From: Cryptomeria japonica
Taxonomy: Eukaryota; Streptophyta; Pinopsida; Cupressales; Cupressaceae
DNA length: 64,000 bases
Assembly (NCBI RefSeq): GCF_030272615.1
Contig: NC_081408.1
Span: forward strand, 307,153,950-307,217,949
Direction: 5' to 3'
Shown: piece by piece, positions 11,271 through 23,642 of the stretch
How positions within the stretch are numbered: position 1 is the first letter of the stretch
How the letters are laid out: each line of letters starts with the position of its first letter
Translations under genes and position numbers: made by a program
The notes under the pieces: generated by a model
What the model was told of the DNA's origin: nothing
What the model saw: the letters and a program-made list of their open reading frames with translations, nothing else
The model's database searches: none

Positions 11271-12900
11271 TATACTTTAAACCTTTGAATTTCCCACCCA
11301 AATCTCTGCCACGTGGCACCCCCTGATTGGCTCTGGGGTCCCTGTCTTGCCACCTCTGCACGGCCTGGACTCACCGCCGGAATGAAGCTCTTTGTTATTC
11401 GTTGATCCACAATGATTATTCATCGTGCATCTCTGCATAGCGGATCAGCGACCACCGTTGGATCCTTTCCAAACTGCCCGCTGTTTATCTTTCCTCCGAT
11501 CTGCTCACTTACTGGGTCCCACCACTTGGTCGCCAAGTCGCGCCGCTTAGCCATCGAGCATCTTTCCATCGCGACATGGCGACCACCGTTGGATCAACTC
11601 GCCCGACCATTGGATCGTCCTCAACCTGCTCGACCTTTATCTCTTCTGAGCGGCTCCCTCTATCACTTTGTCCATCCACCCCATGTGTCAACGTTTGGTT
11701 TGCCCGTGGATCCACCTAACCACCACATGGGCCTACCACTAGACTTGGGCCCGCCCTGGTTATTCTTCTACTCTCTAACACGTGGCACGTCCTAATTCGC
11801 CCTGAGCCCACCTGGACTGCCACCTCAACTGCCACCTTGCCAGTCGCTATGTCGCGAGGGATAACCATCGAGCATCTTCATCTCGCAGTATAGCGACGGT
11901 CGTTGATCTGCTTTCAAACTGCTCGATCCTAAACACCTGAGTCGCTCACCTATTCCGCACGTGCTTTGTCGCCAAGTCGCAGGGATAACGGGCGAGCATC
12001 TTCATCTCGCGGTATAGCGACCACCGTTAGATCTTTCGCACCACCGTCCAATCTTCCTTGATCCGCCCAGCCTTTACCTTAGCTGATCTACTCCCTTCCG
12101 CATTGTGTCACCACGTGTCAACCACTGGTTCGCTCATGAGATCTGCCTGGGCACCACCCGTCTTGCCACTTCAGCACCACCGGACCCACCGTTTCACTTT
12201 GGTTTGTTCGGCATTAGTCTTTCGGCCAAACTACCTCCTTCGGCAAGCCGTTCACATGTCCCATTGAACCTGCAGTTTCATCAATACCCTCACTTTATCA
12301 GCAAGACCAGTTTTGATTTCTTCGACGTACTCATGTCGATGGAACTGAGCCTTCGACGAAACCCTTTAGAGATTCATCGCGGCCAAGGTCTGCTCGATAA
12401 GTCACCTACCATCTGTGCTGTCGCGTGTCCCTTCCTCATTCATTCTGCGCATCCGATTGGCCACCATCTAACCTGCCACGTGACCGCCACTTCACCATCG
12501 CCGGACCCACCACTTGGACCAGGGCCCGCCACCGCATTAGCCACTGGACCGCCACCTCATCAGTCACCAAGTCGCGATGATATCTGGCGAGCATCTTCCT
12601 CTTGCGACATAGCGATAGTCATTGGATCTATCTTGATCACTGTTTATCTACCCGACTTGCTCGTTGGTTAATTCTTCGCGCCAGCCTGCACAAAATTCGA
12701 ACGCCTTGAGATGTGCACGCACGCGAGGGGCCTACCACTTCCTTAATCGGCCACTTGCCAAAAGCCCGTAAGCTTTGACACTAAGGATATATGCGGCTTT
12801 GCTTTTAAATGCGATGAATTTCCTCCGCGCGACCAATGTGGGATAAATGGTCTACGCCTGGGCCTTTGCTTGAAAACCCAGTTTGCATCCTCCCCTCACG
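11271..12900. promoter_or_regulatory. GC-rich block with repeated G-box motifs
   Basis: The base composition is clearly richer in G+C than the surroundings. CACGTG cores (G-box) occur at 11310, 11779, 11958, 12112 and 12477, several as CACGTGGC or CACGTGTC, the ABRE-like forms bound by plant bZIP factors. A degenerate module containing GCGACCACCGTTGGATC recurs near 11448, 11578, 11893, 12017 and 12612, often preceded by CGAGCATCTT and a TCGCGA-like box. Long open frames here reflect composition. Regulatory function is inference. Confidence 0.45.
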
Positions 12901-13022
12901 CGAAAATTCCAATTAAATGCAAATGGTTGGTGTATAGCCAGTGCCCCTGCGTGGTTCCTGAAGAGGCTCAGAAACCCTCAGGCAAAAGCAAATGGCAGGA
13001 GTCGCGTGACTGAGGAAAGGAC

Positions 13023-13326
13023 TGTACCTTTGATGCATTGACTCAGACCCATTACACACATATGATAGCATCAATAAAAGCAGATAGATCTCATAAGGAT
13101 TAACAACTAGGAGGTTACTGCAAATGGGCTAGATCTACATTGACATCTCAACTATATTGGAGCATGAGATAGGTGGAACCAACTAAAACTACAAACATAA
13201 AAGTAAAAGGATATTTGATTTTAAAAATCTCTGAGAACCCCTAAAATCTGCAAGACCAGTGCCTTATCCAAGGGCATGGAGTCATACATCAAACTGTAAA
13301 TGAAAACCTCCATTGCAAATCCACCT
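13023..13326. repeat. Right 300 bp direct repeat of the composite
   Basis: Copy 2 of the direct repeat. At its right end it passes straight into the inverted PPR fragment through CCACCTAGGTTTTGC. Confidence 0.85.
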
Positions 13327-13465
13327 AGGTTTTGCAAAGCCTGAAGAGTAGAAGGATTCAAATCCTTGTTATGTTGTCCAAGTCTTGAAGTTCTTCATTG
13401 TATGAAGTTGGCTATTTCATAGATAGATTGCAGGTGAACTTGGTTTGCTCATTTTTTAGAACAAC
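13327..13465 (+). pseudogene. PPR fragment, inverted copy of 10085-10231
   Basis: About 140 bp, reverse-complementary with few changes to 10085-10231, including LHCMKLAI and VNLVCSF in translation. It carries the PPR fragment on the plus strand. Similarity stops at about 13465 near AGAACAACA. Confidence 0.75.
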
Positions 13466-13683
13466 ATCCCTAATAATGGTTGTGAATCCAAGCCCTTCCT
13501 CCTCTCGTCCTTGTAACCCATACGCCATAAAAAATGTCCCTTTTGTCCTAACTTCTTCTAGCACTCATGCCTCATTAATTTGCCCCCATTGACTCTTTTA
13601 ATTTATTTTATATTATTTGTTTAGAATCCCGCTCTCCTAAAACAAGAGATGTTTAAAACTTCAAAGTATCAGCAGACTCCAGC
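13466..13683. other. Flank of the second hAT fragment
   Basis: Short non-coding stretch. Its last 60 bases may be hAT coding sequence continuous with 15505 onward once the LTR at 13684-15504 is removed, but residue-level support is weak. Confidence 0.3.
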
Positions 13684-15504
13684 TGTAATATCCCCTTCTT
13701 ATATTGGACTAAAAATGCAAGGAATATCATCAAACAATTAGCTGGCAACCTGCTGTTCTAAGTCTCGGTCTGTATAACCTGCATGTTATGCGGTTTACTA
13801 GTCTGCTGAATAACTTGCGTGTTATTCTGTTTTGACTGTTACAAAGTTCTGATTACTTTCTCTGTAGTTGTTTGAATGCTGATGGAGTGTATATTTGCTT
13901 GTTTGTTCATATAGGTGTAATGTAGTGAGCAGAAAGACAGATTGACTAATAAAGACAAATAAGAAACCTCAAAATTTAACATCCACAACTAATTGTCGTT
14001 TCGTCAAACATATGGCAGGCATCTTCAGATTTAAGACAAAACTTATTATGGCAAATATAAAGCTCATAAACTGATCCTTTTATTTGAATGCACCCCCATT
14101 TACAACTATCAAGCTCTATGCTTGCAAAAATTTATGCATTATCCTCTATACTCATAAATATAAATAATTATCTATGGCAGCCACACCAAAAGCCTTTATA
14201 GGCAATGTAACTATAACAAAAAACAAGGTATGAACATGGTAAAATAAACCGCCTATTGCTGTAGATGAGGAATCAAGTCATAACTAAGGTAATATGCCCT
14301 TCCAAGGGCCAAATTGAGCTCCTTCCTTAGCCGCCCCTGTTTCTGATTACTTCAGTCCATAGAAAATAATATACTGCTGTTGCATCCAACAAAAAGCATC
14401 AATACCCCCTTAGGGAACAGGCGCTTAGGTATGGGATTGAAGAAGCAACAAAATTACTCCACAATGTGCATCTTTCCTTGCCAAAACAAGCCTTCCTTCA
14501 AATCACCCCTGTTCAGAAGTAGAAGTCTGATAATAAATGATTTCCAGCACATAACTCTCCTTTCAATCACCAAACATGATTGTATACCTTCACCAACAAT
14601 AGCACTGTCCTCAAATGAAGGTTTTGATGTTCAAACGAGGTGATAACAGCAAAATTGTGGGTAAGGGTGACTGATCGAGCTAGCTTCAGACCTGATCCTT
14701 TTTATGATAACTGCTCCAAATCTCATCCAAACTGCCCCTAGGAAAATCACTTGCCTTCCCTAATCATAGCGCTGCAACTACATTTATTCACCATCAAAGC
14801 TACTAGGGTGAATCACCTTATGTCTCCAATAAAAGTCGATGCAAGTGAGGGCTAATAGAGCCAAATCTTGACATCCCCAAAACTGATATAAATCCATTAC
14901 TGAGATAAGAACTCAGTGGGTGTAGTGCAATCAGCTCCAAAATGGCAACCTTGTTGAAGACATTTGATGCCAAACAATATCTCCAATATTAATCTAAGTA
15001 AAATTGGCCCTTGGCCACCAATGTAGCACAAATAAGAGTATTGAAGTATCACCTCCTCAATACAACCCCTTGAGAGATCTTTCACTCCCTCAGTTATGCT
15101 ATCAATGGGAGTTTCCGTTCCCAAAGACAATATTCTGCAGAAACCCTAGTTTCCACAAACTCCACAAAGCAAATATCAATTCCTGGCTGATTAGAACCCG
15201 AACTAAACCTTCTTTTATACTTTTTTAATCCATCATCCAGAAGCTTCTAGAAATAATATTAATTTAATATTATTTCACTTAAGTGACTTTATGATATAAA
15301 TTTAAATTAAGTCACTTTATTAAATTAATTAAATATAAAGTCATCTTTTAATTTTTATTTTATTTGATAACTTTATAAACAATTAACTTAATACTATTAA
15401 TTGAAATAATTAATTAAACTATCCAAAAAAAAATAACAATAATTTGGACAACTTAACTAATTAAATTAATTGATTACTCTTACTCCAAAAATGGGGACAT
15501 TACA
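13684..15504 (-). mobile_element. LTR-type insertion, probable solo LTR
   Basis: It begins TGTAATATCCCC and ends GGGGACATTACA, forming a 12 bp inverted terminus with a few mismatches. Flanking pentamers CCAGC (13679-13683) and CCAAC (15505-15509) match at 4 of 5 positions. The AT-rich right part resembles the solo LTR ending at 22589, which suggests minus orientation (sense start TGTAATGTCCCC). Small frames inside look non-coding. Confidence 0.6.
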
Positions 15505-15664
15505 CCAACTTTTTGATGGGATGTTGATCCTAAAGACACCACCCAAATTGATGAGGTGGAGGCACAAGAGGAATTGGCTGGAATTCCATTGAATGAGGCA
15601 GCCCGTCATAGTGGTAATGACTCAGAGTCAGACTCTAATTTTGATGGTGTTTGCAGATGTTGAA
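15505..15664 (+). pseudogene. Second hAT transposase C-terminal tail
   Basis: The frame reads WDVDPKDTTQIDEVEAQEEL and then an acidic Ser/Asp-rich end (NDSESDSNFDG). WDVDP followed by an acidic tail is the usual end of plant hAT transposases. The upstream part is displaced by the LTR at 13684-15504, so only the last 50 or so residues are seen. Confidence 0.55.
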
Positions 15665-16395
15665 TAGGGGCAGCAACATACTTTCTATGATTTTGTCATT
15701 TTTTGTTGAAACTTGCAATCCTTGGGCATTTGTTGTACTTTCTAATTTTATATAATATATTAATATATCATGTGCATGTACATTGACAATGAATTGTGAA
15801 AGCAATTAATTTGACATGTGGTTAATTTTTTTAACTCTTGCGTGAATTCTCAATTCAACTCTAATGTTGCGTATTAAAAATATACAACTCACATAAAAAA
15901 TGTCTTATTTCAATGTTATCATATGAATATCTGAAATTCCCTATATTTTCAAAATAAATCCTATTTGTTTCTATAGTTGTCCCATCTACCATCCCCTGCA
16001 GTCCCCTAAATAACCTCAAAAACATCTATCCCCAAAATGTGTCCCCCCATCCCCACCCTAGAAACTTGGCGGAACATTATAATACTATTAATACACCTTG
16101 ACCGTTTTTTAGATAGTTGTTTACTTCTTGTCTACAAAAGAGTTTCATTATAATTTGAGGGAAAACCATTTTTAATAATACAAATAAGTTTTAATATCTT
16201 TAACTTTATTAAATATTAAAGTTTATATTTTTTGTCATTCAACTTTCTGATTTTTCTTCCTTTGTATTCCTTATTTTACATCCCTCTACTTCCCCCTTTA
16301 TTTAATGGGCTAAATTGATCTCGAATCTACCATTTGTTTTCTAAATCTTGATAATGGATCATGGAGTATGATCTGAAATGTTGAATTAAAAAGCT
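15665..16395. other. Non-coding, probable hAT 3' region
   Basis: No gene was recognised. C-rich text around 15980-16060 (repeated CATCCCC-type words) is reminiscent of hAT subterminal sequence, but no terminus could be fixed. Confidence 0.3.
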
Positions 16396-17097
16396 TGTAA
16401 TGTCCCATTCTAAAATTCCTTATTTTTGCCTTAAATAAATAACGCTAACTCACAATAATAATTGCATAATTAGTTATAAATATTAACTTGACCTTAAACT
16501 TATGATTTTAATTATCGTATACTTCAGATCTAAAGCTTATAATATAACTCTGAAAATATAAAACTTATTCTTTCGTCTCTGCTGTAATCCTTCCAATTTG
16601 CAGCTCTCTCTCTTTGTATAAATTTCTTTGAAATGTTTCCAATTTCAACCAAAGTTATGGGTTTTGTCTCCTAACTTGCAAGAGAAATTAAGGTTTTTTG
16701 TCCTTTGATTTCTGATCTTCAGAGGTTTCATCCTCAGGTTTCTGAATCCTTAGTTCATATTTCACAAGAGAAATAAACAATATGTCTTCATCAAATATGA
16801 TCCCCCTTCCTCTTGATTTTATCTTCCTTTAAATACCTTCTCTATTTGATTGATATACTCTTCATTTCATGCCTTTTGACCCTTTCATTAACTTAATTAA
16901 TTTTCAGTTTTAATGATATTGCTTATTTTTCCTTCATCGCTCCTTTTACTATCATAGGCAGCTGGTGTTGATAATTAAATTCCATGTTATGAGGACAGCA
17001 ACCTATTTGCTGTAATTATCCTTGGTGTTAAAATTTTATTAGCAACCTGTCCATGATTTTTTTGGCGTGCAATGCATTCATGGGTGGGGAAATAACA
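16396..17097 (+). mobile_element. Solo LTR (TSD AAGCT)
   Basis: The 702 bp block starts TGTAATGTCCC and ends AATAACA. It is flanked by perfect AAGCT duplications (16391-16395 and 17098-17102). TGTAATGTCC is the recurrent LTR start in this window. No coding domain lies inside. The interpretation is unequal recombination of a gypsy-type element. Confidence 0.8.
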
Positions 17098-17749
17098 AAG
17101 CTCTTCAACCAGTTATATCCAAAAGCATTTCTAATTTTAGCAACATATAAATTGTGAGCATAAAATTCTTATTCAATAAAGTGAGAAACATGTACTTCCC
17201 TGCCTGGAATGACCTGCAACAGAGATCACATCTGAAAAAATGTCATCCAAGTTAATATCACTATAAAGTATAATGTTTCAACTCTATCAGAATTAGCTGT
17301 AGATCAATTTGAACTCCAATTAATTAGTATAGAAAAGTCCAAAGCTGATCATCATGTGAAGTTTATCTGAATCCTTGAAATTCTATATCATTCAAACACT
17401 TAAGTATGACAGACAATGAGATTTCACCCAGATCAGCATAGAGAAGAGGAAACTACTAAATTATCAACGAAGAGGAGACTACTAAAATCAGACATGTAAT
17501 CATCAAACACTCGTCATAATGGCAGTACTTGTCATTGTATTTAAAAATGCTAAAACATAATATTTCTTGTATTTTAAAGACTGAACCTTAAATGTTTTCC
17601 AAGCCACCAAATCAAAAAACTTATATGCTGGTCAAAAAATGCAAACTATACCTGATTTTAATTTGTGATGCTCTAACTCCTGACATGGCAGCATTTCAAC
17701 ATGAAACTAAGTAAATGAACAAAAGCTTAGATAGAGAGGGTCATCTCAC
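17098..17749 (-). other. Presumed intron 2 of the TLC gene
   Basis: This follows the donor GTGAGA (17749 downward) of exon 2. No convincing next exon was found. A short stretch at 17652-17706 has AG and GT borders, but it would leave only a 43-base intron, which is too short for plants. Confidence 0.4.
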
Positions 17750-18027
17750 CTCACAAACAAGAGTAAGGATCAGGTAGTTTATTGTGACATGCCGGTACAG
17801 TGCAAGGGTAAAACAGATCAAAAGGAGGACATGGTGAGCTAATATAGAAGGCGCCCAGGGATTATACAAATGATTCCCTAGCATGTCCCATTGGTCATAA
17901 GCAAAATATCCACAAGAGAAGCATAAGGACTTGAACGCGCCCAGCCATACACCATTAAACAACTCCTCATGATCAAACATCTTTCTTGCACCCTTATTCA
18001 TCCACACACATAATAGCACCAGTATCA
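17750..18027 (-). CDS. TLC-domain membrane protein, exon 2
   Basis: This exon encodes 92 codons plus a split codon of a TLC (TRAM/LAG1/CLN8) domain protein. The family is made of multi-pass lipid-associated membrane proteins that include ceramide synthases and the TLCD proteins. Visible features are a membrane segment at the start (ILVLLCVWM), then KMFDHEELF, then FSCGYFAYDQWDML, then the His pair in SILAHHVLLLICFTLALY, then INYLILTLVCE. The HH pair and the YFxYD motif are typical of the family. The acceptor is GTGCAG before TGATACTGG and the donor is GAG before GTGAGA. Phase 1 at its start fits exon 1 exactly, making a Val codon at the join. No stop interrupts it. It looks plant TLCD-like rather than ceramide synthase, with an ER or plasma-membrane location; exact function unknown. 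Confidence 0.82.
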
Positions 18028-18055
18028 CTGCACATTCATTGAAAATGATATCCAA

Positions 18056-19529
18056 TCATGACTAAAGTGATAAAAAAAACATTAGAAACAATGGATAATA
18101 TTTTTAGTTCAGCATTTAGGAAATCAGTTAAAATATTAGATCATTACATACACCTTGAAACATCAGTCACTATTCACCAGTTAGCTATTAATTGATAATT
18201 GAGCAATTCATTCTAAAAAAAAGGAGATCACTTCTTGCATCCTTTCTAATCTTAACTTGTTACTATTTTTATCTTTTCTCTGTAAACATTGGTTTTCACA
18301 TATGCTATAAGAAACAATCAGAAAGGTAAAGCAAATCCAAAGTCAATTGAGACATAATCATTTTCTATAATTTTGTTCTCCACTATGACTCCTCTCTACT
18401 TTGCAATCACAGGAATTACTCATGATGTTTCATCAATGCTGTGCTATTTAACACTCTCAAGCAGCATCATAATTGTTTCCGGGACAGTTCATTCTTCTCT
18501 GAATTTCTCGATGTCTGCCAGCAGTTCCAACAGAAAAGATCATATTCACCAACAACACTAACAGAATCCATCATCCAACTGATGGTAAAAACAAAGGCTA
18601 TTAAATACAAGATGAGAGATGTCTAAAAAAACAATGCCTTAGGCAGAATACCCAGCTTTTGATGAACAGACTTTCAAATCTTTCTTTTGCAGCCTATTTT
18701 GCCACAAGAACTAACATTAAAAAAAAAGGGAGGAATTTAAAAAGCTACCCTCCTAGGTTAAAAGATGGAAATTTTCATTACAGCGTGCCCAAAAGCCTTA
18801 GAAGAAAATGAAGCACAATCTTGTCTCTGTGTAGGCATGATAGCATACGTTGAAGGAAATCTGAGTATATGTACATAATTTAGAAGCACTAATCAGTGTT
18901 CCAAGGGAACACATCCCCAAGGGTCCAGGTTATGTTCCTAATGTCCCAGACATCCCAGGGACTTGAAGACTTAGCAGCAATCCCCTTTTTTCAGGACCGA
19001 GCAACTTGCTCCATTTCATGTATAAATTATTATTTTTATAGAGTAAATTTTAAAGGCAAAAAATGCCAAAAACTCCTAAAAAACTTAAGGAGCAAGATTG
19101 CCATTGCAAGTGTGGCACATCATATTTACTTTTAAAATTTTCAGCTGCTTTTAATTTGTTTGAGTTATTTTAAAAGCTGTCCCCCTCCTGTCCAAAAAAT
19201 TTGGGAAATGTTTTGCCATCCCTAAAACCTCGTCACCATGTACCCCCATCTAGGAGGACAAACAACATAAAACTTATTTATAAATAACACCAATAAATTT
19301 TCTCATATTTGTAATTTACAGTAATAGCTTAATAAGTAAAATGCACATTACTTAGCTCTGAATTAACTTGAAATCGCTGCCCAACCGACAAACTTGCCTC
19401 CCAACCTACAAAAAATATTTTATGCTCCAGAACCTCCAAGGATTTTTACTAAATTGATGGTGCCTCACAAACTCACAATACATAAGATTGGACAAGTAAC
19501 TCAATGTCTCTATATCTCTAGAATAAAAA
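18056..19529. other. Intronic sequence without recognised gene
   Basis: No coding domain was recognised. Words such as GTTCCAAGGGAAC and the C-rich stretch at 18894-19260 may be a decayed non-autonomous DNA transposon, but no paired ends were found. Confidence 0.3.
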
Positions 19530-21249
19530 TTGGGTCACAATAATGTTATACACAAAGCAATTCCCTGTCATTGCAAAACAAAATTACAACCTTCTCTCTG
19601 TCCAATGGTCCACAATGCCTCAGAGCTATGTACCATACTTGAAGACAAGGCCGTGGGTGATGGCCAAATTGGGGTAGTCACCACAAGATGCTTGATGTGG
19701 AATGACGGTAAGAAAAATAAATGTCAATTGAATGTTCAAGATTTTATGACTAAGCATGGTATGGTATTGTTAAAGTCAAACTACATACAAGGTTGCCCCT
19801 TTTGGATGGGTAATGGTGAGCTCAAGAAGAATGAGACACTACAAATTCCTAGCATCATGAAGGCAAGGCAATTGGTCATACTTTTGGGTGAGCAAGACAT
19901 ATGCAAAGATTTATATATCATGGGTCTTGGAGGAATAAGCGAAACATGGAGCTTGCATTGGAAGCATTTAGTGGGAGAGAGCTCACTATGGAGTTGGAAT
20001 CCAATAAAGAAGACATAGAACTTCAAGGCATTGAAGAAGGAGATCCTAGAGTTGCTAGGGCTATGTGGATGAACGAACATATGGTGACAATCACAATTTG
20101 TTTCAAAGGTGAGATGTATGATCATAATGAAATTTGGTCTATATTGGTTATGCTTCTAAGGTGGTCACCAAAGGGGATAATTGTTAAATGGAACAATACT
20201 GTTGAGGAACACCAATTTGGCATATAGCTGGGATGAGTATTAATTGCAACAGATCCAAGCTCAGAGCCATTTTGAGTACGGTTCCAAATTTTAGATCTGC
20301 TATCCTCAACATTTCCAGCATTTCCTACACTTTCCTTGCGGTCAAAGAAGAGTTTTCAAACACATGCTGGGGAAGTTTCCAGCCCAATATCATTTTTGAG
20401 GTATTTGCAACTAGTACAAAGTGGTTTCCAACCATTACATTTCTGATTCTGAGCAAAAGAATGCGGTATTACAACCAAGGTATGGAGAATATCTCTTGGT
20501 TTTATGTTGTGTGTAGAAGGCATCACATGTTGAGATCACTAAGTGCAAGCAACCCAACATTTTTAGTCCTGTTGGGAGAGAAATTTGGAGTCATATATAA
20601 CTGTTACAGCTACCTTCCAGCCCACATACAATCTGATCCAAACCATTTCTCAAGTGGTAAATCTTGGGACATCATGGTTAGAGTCTTTGGAATCCAAGGT
20701 AAGCATGATAACACCAGTTTAGAAGAAGTGAGCATAATTGTTGGCATGCAGTGATCACACTTCTTTTAAAAGTACATTATACAGTTGAAATTCAAGATGG
20801 ATGAGAAGGTGGTGATACTCCAAGGCATATTGAATGGAAACTAAAGCATGGTTGAAGTTAAAAGGATTGAGGTGAGTGCTCAGGGAAACCAAATCACTCC
20901 ATGCATGGAGATAACCAAGGATCCACTCCAAGGTAAACTACCTTGTCATGATAATGTTTGGGCCACTTTAAATATGTTCATGAAGGCACACCAAAGATGG
21001 CTAGCCAATGAGGCATTGGCAAATCAAGAGCTCTTGCTCTTGGGTAAGAGTCATCAACTGAACATAGCTGGTAGAATTTTGGGTGGTAAGAACTAAGATC
21101 CATAGATCATGAGGAGTGCTGTTTCAAATTTTAGAACTGCTGTCACCAACGAGTCCAGTTTTTCCTACATTTTATTGGCAGCCATAAAGAAGTTTTTAAT
21201 CACAAGGAGAATACAGTTCCCACCTGTTGTCATTGGTGAGATGTTTGCA
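19530..21249 (+). pseudogene. Degenerate retroelement 3' region with duplicated modules
   Basis: Several medium open frames (19530-20018, 20233-20754, 20848-21096 and the start of one at 21109) resemble no protein I recognise. One module is reiterated: NFRSAILNISSISYTFLA near 20280-20340 and NFRTAVTNESSFSYILLA near 21125-21180. The second copy continues after the solo LTR at 22590. The 3' LTR with polypurine tract at 23643 places this in the 3' part of an LTR retroelement. Which element family is unresolved, and no pol domain is visible. Confidence 0.4.
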
Positions 21250-22589
21250 TGTAAGAACCTACCAAGGGTTCTCAACTCAGACAACGGAGGTTTAGTTGAA
21301 CCTATTGAGTTTTATGTTTTGTATTTTGCAATTTCTAACAACAAGGCTAGTTTTGAACAAATAGTATGCAAAAAGCAACATTGGAAAGAGCTGGAAATTA
21401 ATTGAACTTCATAAAATTAGGATTATCAAACCCTTATTACATCCAATTTGCATAAACACCTTCAATAAAGAAATCAGACAAGACCAGGAAGATTTATTGT
21501 CAAATACCTCAAATTTATGAAACCCCTTATTTATCCTGGCTGCTGTACAGCAGCAAATAATGACAGCAAAATCATTTATCAGTCCAAACTACCCGGAATG
21601 GTGAGTTTAGCAGCTCAAACTGAAGCTACTAGCTAGGCGTCTCCTTTAGGATTTATTTCAGAATTTTAGAACTCCTCCTTCAACAAAATCGTACCTTTCA
21701 AGGAAGAAAGGTACGGCAGACCTGCAGGCTGTACATGCACAAAAACCCCAGCTGTAAGCACACTTATTTCTGCCTCTGTTCTGACTCTGTGGCTGCAATC
21801 AATCCTTTGCATAAAATAAATTAAACCTTTCTAATTTGCCCAATCTTGGTTCCTGGATAGAACCAACTGAAAGCAAAATCAACTGATATTTCACAGCCTC
21901 TAATGCTGATGCATAGAAATCCACCGTTTTCCTGTACCGATACTTTCAGATCATCTGCAGGAAGAAACCCCTGCTGAAACCCTCAAACCAAAGTCTCCTC
22001 AAAGCAAACTCAATATCAAATCTTCACATAATGAAAAGAAGACCTAAAAACTTCTTTTATCTCTTCCCTTTAGGGTTTGGCGCAATTCCCAAGAAAAGTA
22101 TGATTTGGCATTAAATGATGTTTTAACTTTTAATATTTATTTTTGACTATTGAAGCTTCAAAAATAAATCTCTTTTCAGTTTAATATAAAAGTGGCCCCA
22201 TCCGATGAGAAATAGACTCACTTAAGTTATAACTTAAAGTGACTTAAAAATATTAAAACATTAAAGTTCGCCATTTAATATTTAATTAAAGTAATTAAAT
22301 ATTAATATCTCTCTAAGTATCCATCAGAATTGCCTGCCGTCAGAACTGTTGCCAAGCCATACTCTGCCACTACCCAACCCACTGGCTAAAAATAGCAGGA
22401 CTGCTAGAAATAGAAAGTGTCTCAAACGGAGTCCTGGAGACCTCAAATGAAAGCTAGTCTTGTAATGCTCACTCTGAAGATGAAGAATCAATCTCTGGGA
22501 GACCCTCTAACCAACCTCATCAACCTACGAGGGTCAGTCATAGGCTAATCTACTTAGCTGACAGATGTCAACTAGAAGGGGACATCACA
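21250..22589 (-). mobile_element. Solo LTR (TSD TTGCA)
   Basis: The 1340 bp block starts TGTAAGAACC and ends GGGGACATCACA (sense strand minus, start TGTGATGTCCCC). It is flanked by perfect TTGCA duplications (21245-21249 and 22590-22594). Removing it restores collinearity between this module and the related module at 20390-20480. No coding domain is inside. Confidence 0.85.
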
Positions 22590-22594
22590 TTGCA

Positions 22595-23642
22595 GCTGAT
22601 AAAAGGTGGTTTTTTAACTGCTACAATTCTTATTTTGAGCAATAGAATGAAATGCCACAGCCATGGAACCGCTTGGGGTGAAATGGAAAGGACTTTTGGA
22701 CACCAAGGTGCAATATAGAAGAGGTGAGTATAGTTGTTTACATGCACTAGTTACATTCATTTTGAAATTTCATTATTAAGAAGGGATTTGAGATGGAGTT
22801 GTGTGTCAAGGCAATCATGAGCATCACATGGAGACCTCGAGGAGAAGTTTACATAAAAATTAGAGTGGTGCAATGAAAGCATGGTGAGGGAGCATCAAAC
22901 TTGGAAGGTTGTGCAAAGGTTTACCCACAAGGAAGGAAGAAAGCAATTGTTGATGATCTTCTACCACCCAAGAAAGGAAGGAGCGTACTTGGGACAGCCA
23001 TTTACCAAGTTTTCAATCTCAATGCTGTCGTCAAAATCATTATTGGCCTCCATACTACTTCAATACATCTGGTTTTGCAGGGATTTCTAAACATAAAAAG
23101 GAAACAGCCACTATCCATGGTTGTTGATAAACCTTTTTGAGCCCCTGCAATTTTCACACCTTTGATTTTGGCAATGGAATATCAGATCTGCTGCTGTTAT
23201 ATCACTATCAGGTTGCTGGAACAGTTGTGATCAGTAATGAACAGAAGCAAGTTGGTTCAATTCAAGGGAAAATCCTCGATGGGAGGAGTTGAAGATGGGT
23301 TGCAGCTGAAGGGAATCATCATTGTGGCTACCACGGGACCTAATTGGGTAAAATTTCAATTGAAGTGCGGTTGTCCTAATTCATTTCCAGAGGTGCAACA
23401 AGGGAATGACGGATTGCTAAGGCATTGGCCCGTGATGATGGCATATTGGAGCTAAAGTATCCTTGAAACAAAATGTTTCAGAACAAAGGATATTCCAGTT
23501 CAGTTTGCAAGGTGTTTTTGAACAGAAGGTTCTCCATTGGACTAGTGCAGGACCTAAGATTGATGAGCATCACTCCATAATATGTTACCTTGACATGAAG
23601 TAGATGGAGCTCCTTGATTTATCATTGCTTATGGGCAAGCAA
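22595..23642 (+). pseudogene. Continuation of the degenerate retroelement 3' region
   Basis: The start, TATLILSNRMK in translation, matches TITFLILSKRM from the module near 20430-20465. Frames at 22881-23090 and 23237-23455 are unassigned. The region runs into a polypurine tract. Confidence 0.4.

Larger units (their letters stand above)
10232..13326. mobile_element. LTR-like composite with 300 bp direct repeats
   Basis: Direct repeats of about 303 bp (10232-10534 and 13023-13326) both start TGTACCTTTGATGCATTG and match closely. Between them lie 2.5 kb without recognisable gag or pol. The layout suggests a non-autonomous LTR element. No target-site duplication flanks it, and the outside sequence is the same PPR fragment in opposite orientations on the two sides. 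The structure therefore results from rearrangement, or the repeats are not true LTRs. Confidence 0.5.

Noticed and set aside
11412-12671. Frames of 127 and 188 codons in the GC-rich block
   Set aside because: They have Pro/His/Leu-rich, repeat-derived composition with no recognisable domain. They overlap the reiterated DNA module.
17652-17706. Possible third exon of the TLC gene
   Set aside because: It has AG and GT borders and an open phase. But the implied intron would be only 43 bases, and reading its CATGTCAGG part in the frame expected for the family gives a stop.
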